Shown: positions 59,890 to 64,000 of the stretch, piece by piece | How the letters are laid out: each line of letters begins with the position of its first letter | Numbering within the stretch: position 1 is the stretch's first letter | DNA from: Allodiplogaster sudhausi | Taxonomy: Eukaryota; Nematoda; Chromadorea; Rhabditida; Diplogasteridae | Reading direction: 5' to 3' | Assembly: GCA_945643635.1 (NCBI GenBank) | Contig: CALZFC010000134.1 | Coordinates: forward strand, 226,501 to 290,500 | Length of the DNA: 64,000 nucleotides | Notes under the pieces: model-generated | Databases searched by the model: none | What the model was told of the DNA's origin: nothing | Seen by the model: the letters and a program-made list of their open reading frames with translations, nothing else | Made by a program: the position numbers and the translations under genes

Positions 59890-60984
59890 ATGTCTGGTCT
59901 GGACTCTTCTTCTTCTGACCCTCCCAAGACTGTCTCTCCTCTGGTCTCGTTTGCCGATCGATTCCAGAACCGCCGCAAGCGGATTCGAGCTGATGGCGGC
60001 TCCGTTGGCGACGAGGCAAGCGAAGACGAACTCATCCACCTCATGGCCCAGAAAGTCGACGCCCTGGTCGTCGCCCTCTCTACCAAGGACGACGACATCC
60101 ATTCCCTTTCCACTCTCCTGGCCGACAAGGAGAAACGAATCTCCACTCTGGAGGCAGCCCATTTTGATCTTCTTTCGCGTTTTGATGCTTTCCTCTCTGC
60201 TCCCGTTCCCGCTAGCACCGAGTTAGACGTTGAAATGACTGCTCCCACCCTTTCTCCTTCTCGCGGGGCTGCCTCCGTTCCCTCTCCTTCCAACCCACCG
60301 CTTCCTCCCCCTTCCAACTCTCTCGTATCTGACGCCGCCTGGAACCCCTCCTTCGAGACGGAGGAGGAGAAGGCCGATAGAACGGAACGCCGTCGTTCCG
60401 TTGTTGTTGCCGGTGTGGACTATGCATACGGCACTTCCACTCAGCGAGTTCTCTGTTACTATGATGTTATCACACGTATGCTTGATTTCCTGGATGTCTC
60501 TGTTGTCCCCGTAGCAGTGTACCCTCTCCCCTCTCGCGGCTCCCGCACCGCTCTATTGAAAGTTGTCCTCCCCAATTCCGCTGCGCAGGAGGGGATGATC
60601 AGGAAGGCCCCTCGTCTCTCTCAGTCGGACGACTTCTTCCGCATCTCCGTCCGCCCTTCCCTCACCCTGGCTCAAAGGGGCATCAAGCAATCCGCTCCCC
60701 GTCCCCGCTTGGATTATTCCAAGTTCTTCCGCCACCCTCGCCCACTCTCTCAGGCCAATCTCGGCCGCCCCACAAACACCGTCCCCATCCAGCCTCCCCC
60801 ACAATACAGGCGTCCTGCCTTCCCTCGCAATCGTAACCCGTCCTTTACTATCCCCCCTCTCTCCTCTTATCAACAGCATCGCAGTGCTGCTCCCGCTTCC
60901 CCCTCTCCCTATAACCTGTGGCATCGCAACGCTGGTCCCCCTCCTTCTTCTTTCTACCATTGGCTTCCTCTCCATTACAATTAA
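59890..60984 (+). CDS. LINE ORF1 protein, coiled coil plus RRM-like domain
   Basis: 364 residues. Residues about 40-105 form heptad-like acidic/hydrophobic sequence (LIHLMAQKVDALVVALSTK, LLADKEKRISTLEAAHFDLL), a likely coiled coil. After a Pro/Ser linker, residues about 165-270 have the pattern RRSVVVAGV...VITRMLDFL...TALLKVVLPN...FFRISVRPSLTLAQRG, resembling the RRM-like and adjacent domain of L1-type ORF1 proteins. The C-terminus is Pro/Arg/His-rich and basic. No CCHC zinc knuckle is present. By analogy it would coat the element RNA as an oligomer. The last 67 nt overlap ORF2 in another frame. Confidence 0.7.
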   Translation: MSGLDSSSSDPPKTVSPLVSFADRFQNRRKRIRADGGSVGDEASEDELIHLMAQKVDALVVALSTKDDDIHSLSTLLADKEKRISTLEAAHFDLLSRFDAFLSAPVPASTELDVEMTAPTLSPSRGAASVPSPSNPPLPPPSNSLVSDAAWNPSFETEEEKADRTERRRSVVVAGVDYAYGTSTQRVLCYYDVITRMLDFLDVSVVPVAVYPLPSRGSRTALLKVVLPNSAAQEGMIRKAPRLSQSDDFFRISVRPSLTLAQRGIKQSAPRPRLDYSKFFRHPRPLSQANLGRPTNTVPIQPPPQYRRPAFPRNRNPSFTIPPLSSYQQHRSAAPASPSPYNLWHRNAGPPPSSFYHWLPLHYN

Positions 60985-63793
60985 GCAGTGCCATTCGCAG
61001 GTCTAATCTCTTATCCCATTGTAAAGTTCCCGTCGATGTCTGCAAGATCTCATTATTTAACGCCAGATCTATTGTAAATAAGACCGCGGAATTAGCTAAT
61101 GTTTTAAATCAGTCTTTCGGCATTATTGCAATTGTAGAGTCTTGGCTCTCTTCTAAGTACCCAGATTCATTCATCTTAGCTGGCAATTATAATTATAATG
61201 TTTATCGCACCGATCGCCCCCGTCGCAAAGGGGGTGGAGTTTGTCTCTTAGTCCACTCCGCCATTTCTTGCAAGATTATCTTATCCAGCTCTACTGCAGG
61301 CTCTTTTGATCTTCTTGCCGTAGACAGTAGCTTTAACGGCGGCCTTGTTCGTATTATTACTGTATATCGTGCTCCATCTTCTTCCGCCGAAGGCAACTCT
61401 AGTCTGATCAATTCTCTCCGCGATCTCTCTTCATGCGCACATCCTACTATCATTCTGGGGGATCTGAACTTCCCCGAACTCTCCTGGTCTGTCCCTTCTT
61501 CCCCTCCAGTCGGGAGTGTCCCAGCCCAGGCAAAGCTCTTCCTCGACTTCACCTCCACCGCATTCTTCGCCCAACTCACCCCTTCCTTTACATGTAACTC
61601 CCACGTTCTTGATCTCACCCTTTGCAACACTCCCAATCTTCTTTCCAACGAATCTGTATGCCCACCTTTCGCCTCGTCTGATCATAACAGCGTAACAGCT
61701 GATCTTTCTCTCTCATTCCCTTTCCCCACTTTCACTTATATCAAGGATTTTTCCAGATGTGATTATGCTGCAGCCAACAATTTTTTACTATCATTCAATT
61801 TTCCTACCGCACACTCTACGATCACCTCTATAGATACGATGTACTCGCAACTTATCTCTGCTCTTCAGGCAACAGAGTCCCTCTTTGTCCCTTATAAGAA
61901 AGTTAGCATTAGCAGTGATAGACTTCCGGATCATATCCTACGGTTACAACGCACCCGGTACCGTCTCTGGCTTCAGTCTCTTGCTATTAAGTCCCCTGCC
62001 TCCGTTCTCAATTTCAAAATAGCAAATGATCGTTATAATAAGTCTGTCGACAAGTACTCTTGTAACGTTGAGAAACATATTGTTGCATCTAAGAATACTT
62101 CCACCTTCTTTCGTTATATACGCAACAAGACCTCCTCTAAGCCGAGAGGCGTAGACACTCTCACTGACCATCTTGGTAAAGACTGCTTCTCTGACTTAGA
62201 CAAGGCCGAACTTCTCTCGCTCACCTTTTCTTGCGCAATCACATTAGATAATGGAATTCTCCCTACCTTCTTAACCCCTACTTCTCGCTCTCCTTTTAAT
62301 TTTGTCTTTGCTAGACATGAAATATGCCGAGCTATAGAGACCTGGTCCAATAGTTCTTGCATTACCCCTGATCATTTCAATATTAGATTTATTAAAAACT
62401 TGCTATACCGATCAGCGAGTCTCTGGAATTTATTTTTAATTTCTCACTCGTTTCATCGACTGTACCTAGCATTTGGAAACACTTTATTGTAGTCCCCATT
62501 AAGAAAAAGCCTCCTTTCTTTGATCCCACTAACTATCGGCCCGTTTCTATCACGTGTATGTTTTCTAGACTATTTGAGAAGCTTATTTGCCGTAGACTGT
62601 CTTCGTGGTGTGATCTTAATAATATTTTACCAGACGAACAATTTGGTTTTCGTCGTAAACGTTCTATAGAGTTCCAATTATTAGATTGCTTAGAACGCTG
62701 GACCCATTCTTTGCACCAAGGACATGCCACAGACGTTGTATACTTCGACCATGCTAAAGCTTTCGATAGGGTCAGTCATCCAAAGCTTATTTATAAACTC
62801 AAATGTCTCTCTTTCCCACCCGTTATAGTTAATTGGATAGCTAATTTTCTTGATAACCGATCTTTTGCTGTTCGTGTAGGTAGAACTCTTTCAAGCCCCC
62901 GTCCTGTCATAAGTGGTATCCCTCAAGGCACCGTTATTGGCCCCCTCCTCTTCATCATTTACACTGCCGACCTCCCTCCTCTAGTCTCTGCTCAGGGTGC
63001 AACTTCTCGCTGCTTTGCGGATGATCTTAAAATATTTCGGTCTTTTCCTCCGTCTCACAACAATCCCGATCTCCAGTCCGCCATTGACGTGGTCTCTCTT
63101 TGGGCTGACACATGGCAGCTTCCCCTTGCTCCTGATAAGTGCTTTGTCTTGCATATCGGTAGAACTAATCCGCGAATTGCTTATACGCTTAGTGGCACTC
63201 CTCTCTCTTCCATCGTTTCCATTCGCGATCTTGGCATTATTATCGATGACCGCTTATCGTTTTCTCTTCATTGTAATAAAATAGCCAATTCTGCCCTCGC
63301 AAAGGCATATCTTATTCTTCGGGCTCTCCGCACTTGTAACAAGAGTGTACTCTTATCTGCCTACACTATCTACGTACGCTCCATACTAGAAAACTGTACT
63401 ACTGTCTATTCTCCCCATTTATTAAAAGATATCCGCGTTTTAGAAAAAGTCCAGAATTACTTTACCCGCGTTATTTTCCGTCGATGTTATGGCTATTCAG
63501 CATTATCCGTCCCTCCTAGTGAGGAAAGGAACCGCATCCTCTCCCTCCCTTCTCTTAAAGCGCGTCGGGAAGATTTTGATTTCACATTGGCTCGTCGCCT
63601 CATATTTGGTCATAGAAAACTGTCCCTTAGTCACCCCCATCACTTTTATTTCCGTAATTCCCGAACTCGTGGCCTCTCGTTTAAATTAGCTTACCCAACA
63701 AGTCGATTGAAAGCTCGGTCTCATTCCTTCTTTATCCGTGCCGCGAAGCTATTCAATTCTATTGCCAGCAATAAGCCTTCGGTTGTTTTATGA
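60918..63793 (+). pseudogene. LINE ORF2, endonuclease and reverse transcriptase, one frameshift
   Basis: The first part (60918-62492) has AP-endonuclease motifs: SLFNARSIVNK, IVESWL (catalytic Glu), RKGGGVCLLV, ILGDLNFPELSW and SSDHNSVTADL (catalytic His). The second part (RT, ending TGA 63793) has NYRPVSITCMFSRLFEKLI, DEQFGFRRKRS, VYFDHAKAFDRVSH, GIPQGTVIGPLLFIIY and the catalytic FADDLKIF. The frames differ. Near 62450-62460 the text LISHSF continues in the RT frame as STVPSIWKHFIVVPIKKK, so a one-base shift (or sequence error) there breaks an otherwise open ORF of about 950 codons. It would nick target DNA and copy RNA in place. Confidence 0.85.
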
Positions 63794-63905
63794 TCTGTAC
63801 AATTTATATTCATTTTCATTCATTTTATTTATTTTTACTCGCTAAATTTTACCTCCACGTATCACTAAGGTGTGCGTAAATAAAGTATAAGTATATAAGT
63901 ATACT

Positions 63906-64000
63906 AATATTATACTCGATCACTTTATCTTAAGCCGGGTTCTCTCACTCTCCCCTAACCCCCGATGTGACTCGTGGTCGTGTTCATGACTGTTGTTGTG
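63906..64000. other. Window end, no gene seen
   Basis: Short unique sequence after the LINE 3' end, which may be the interrupted upstream region of the SLC22 gene. Confidence 0.4.

Larger units (their letters stand above)
59650..63905 (+). mobile_element. Non-LTR retrotransposon (LINE) of CR1/Jockey type
   Basis: ORF1 and an overlapping ORF2 with AP endonuclease and reverse transcriptase in the usual order, a 3' UTR with AATAAA at 63879, and a 3' end made of short TATAAG-like repeats (AAGTATAAGTATATAAGTAT, near 63884-63903). No RNase H or LTR is seen. The 5' end is a guess from the end of the SLC22 exon; target-site duplications were not identified. Confidence 0.8.

Overview
The window is nuclear DNA of an animal, probably an invertebrate. 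Seven recognisable eukaryotic genes carry short GT-AG introns and encode metazoan families: PAT-complex Asterix, a malic enzyme, folliculin, a COMMD5-like protein, METTL21A, JMJD4 and an SLC22 transporter. Introns and spacers are unusually rich in (GA)n/(CT)n tracts and minisatellites. I could not place the lineage more precisely.

Layout. 1-530 is a CT-rich tract. About 535-12990 is a giant Helitron-type element: one 10.4-kb ORF (2326-12756) with a tandem series of Ulp1/C48 cysteine-protease-like domains, a Cys-rich segment, an HUH/two-tyrosine Rep domain and a PIF1-type helicase. Three diverged copies of a compact structured motif lie 5' of this ORF and one lies just 3' of it. 13.0-31.46 kb is a head-to-tail array of about fourteen 1.34-1.38 kb non-autonomous Helitron-like units, each starting TCTA...TAAAAGTCGAC and ending in a hairpin plus CTAG. 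31.46-32.0 kb is a small minus-strand Asn/Gln-rich coiled-coil gene that abuts the broken end of the array. 32.3-55.3 kb is a compact host gene cluster: Asterix (+), malic enzyme (-), folliculin (+, 12 kb, microsatellite-filled introns), COMMD5-like (-), METTL21A (+), JMJD4 (-). An SLC22 transporter (-) occupies 55.97-59.6 kb. A non-LTR retrotransposon (+) with ORF1, and ORF2 split by one frameshift, fills about 59.65-63.9 kb directly upstream of it.

The most interesting signal is the four-copy motif at 649-727, 1231-1309, 1707-1785 and 12900-12983. Three copies hold every nucleotide of a hammerhead ribozyme core (CTGATGA, GAAA, TC before the cleavage site) and its three stems. The three core strands, however, occur in reversed order, so the fold would be two hairpins whose loops kiss through stems I and II. 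Stem I shows compensatory changes in two copies, and a fourth stem closing the second hairpin also covaries. I know of no hammerhead described with this strand order or in a Helitron; both points need searching.

The host genes look like ordinary housekeeping neighbours rather than a functional cluster: COMMD5/METTL21A are divergent, METTL21A/JMJD4 are convergent with a 54-bp gap, and malic enzyme/folliculin are head to head. Start sites of multi-exon genes were chosen by eye from splice signals and recalled protein family patterns; no alignment was run.
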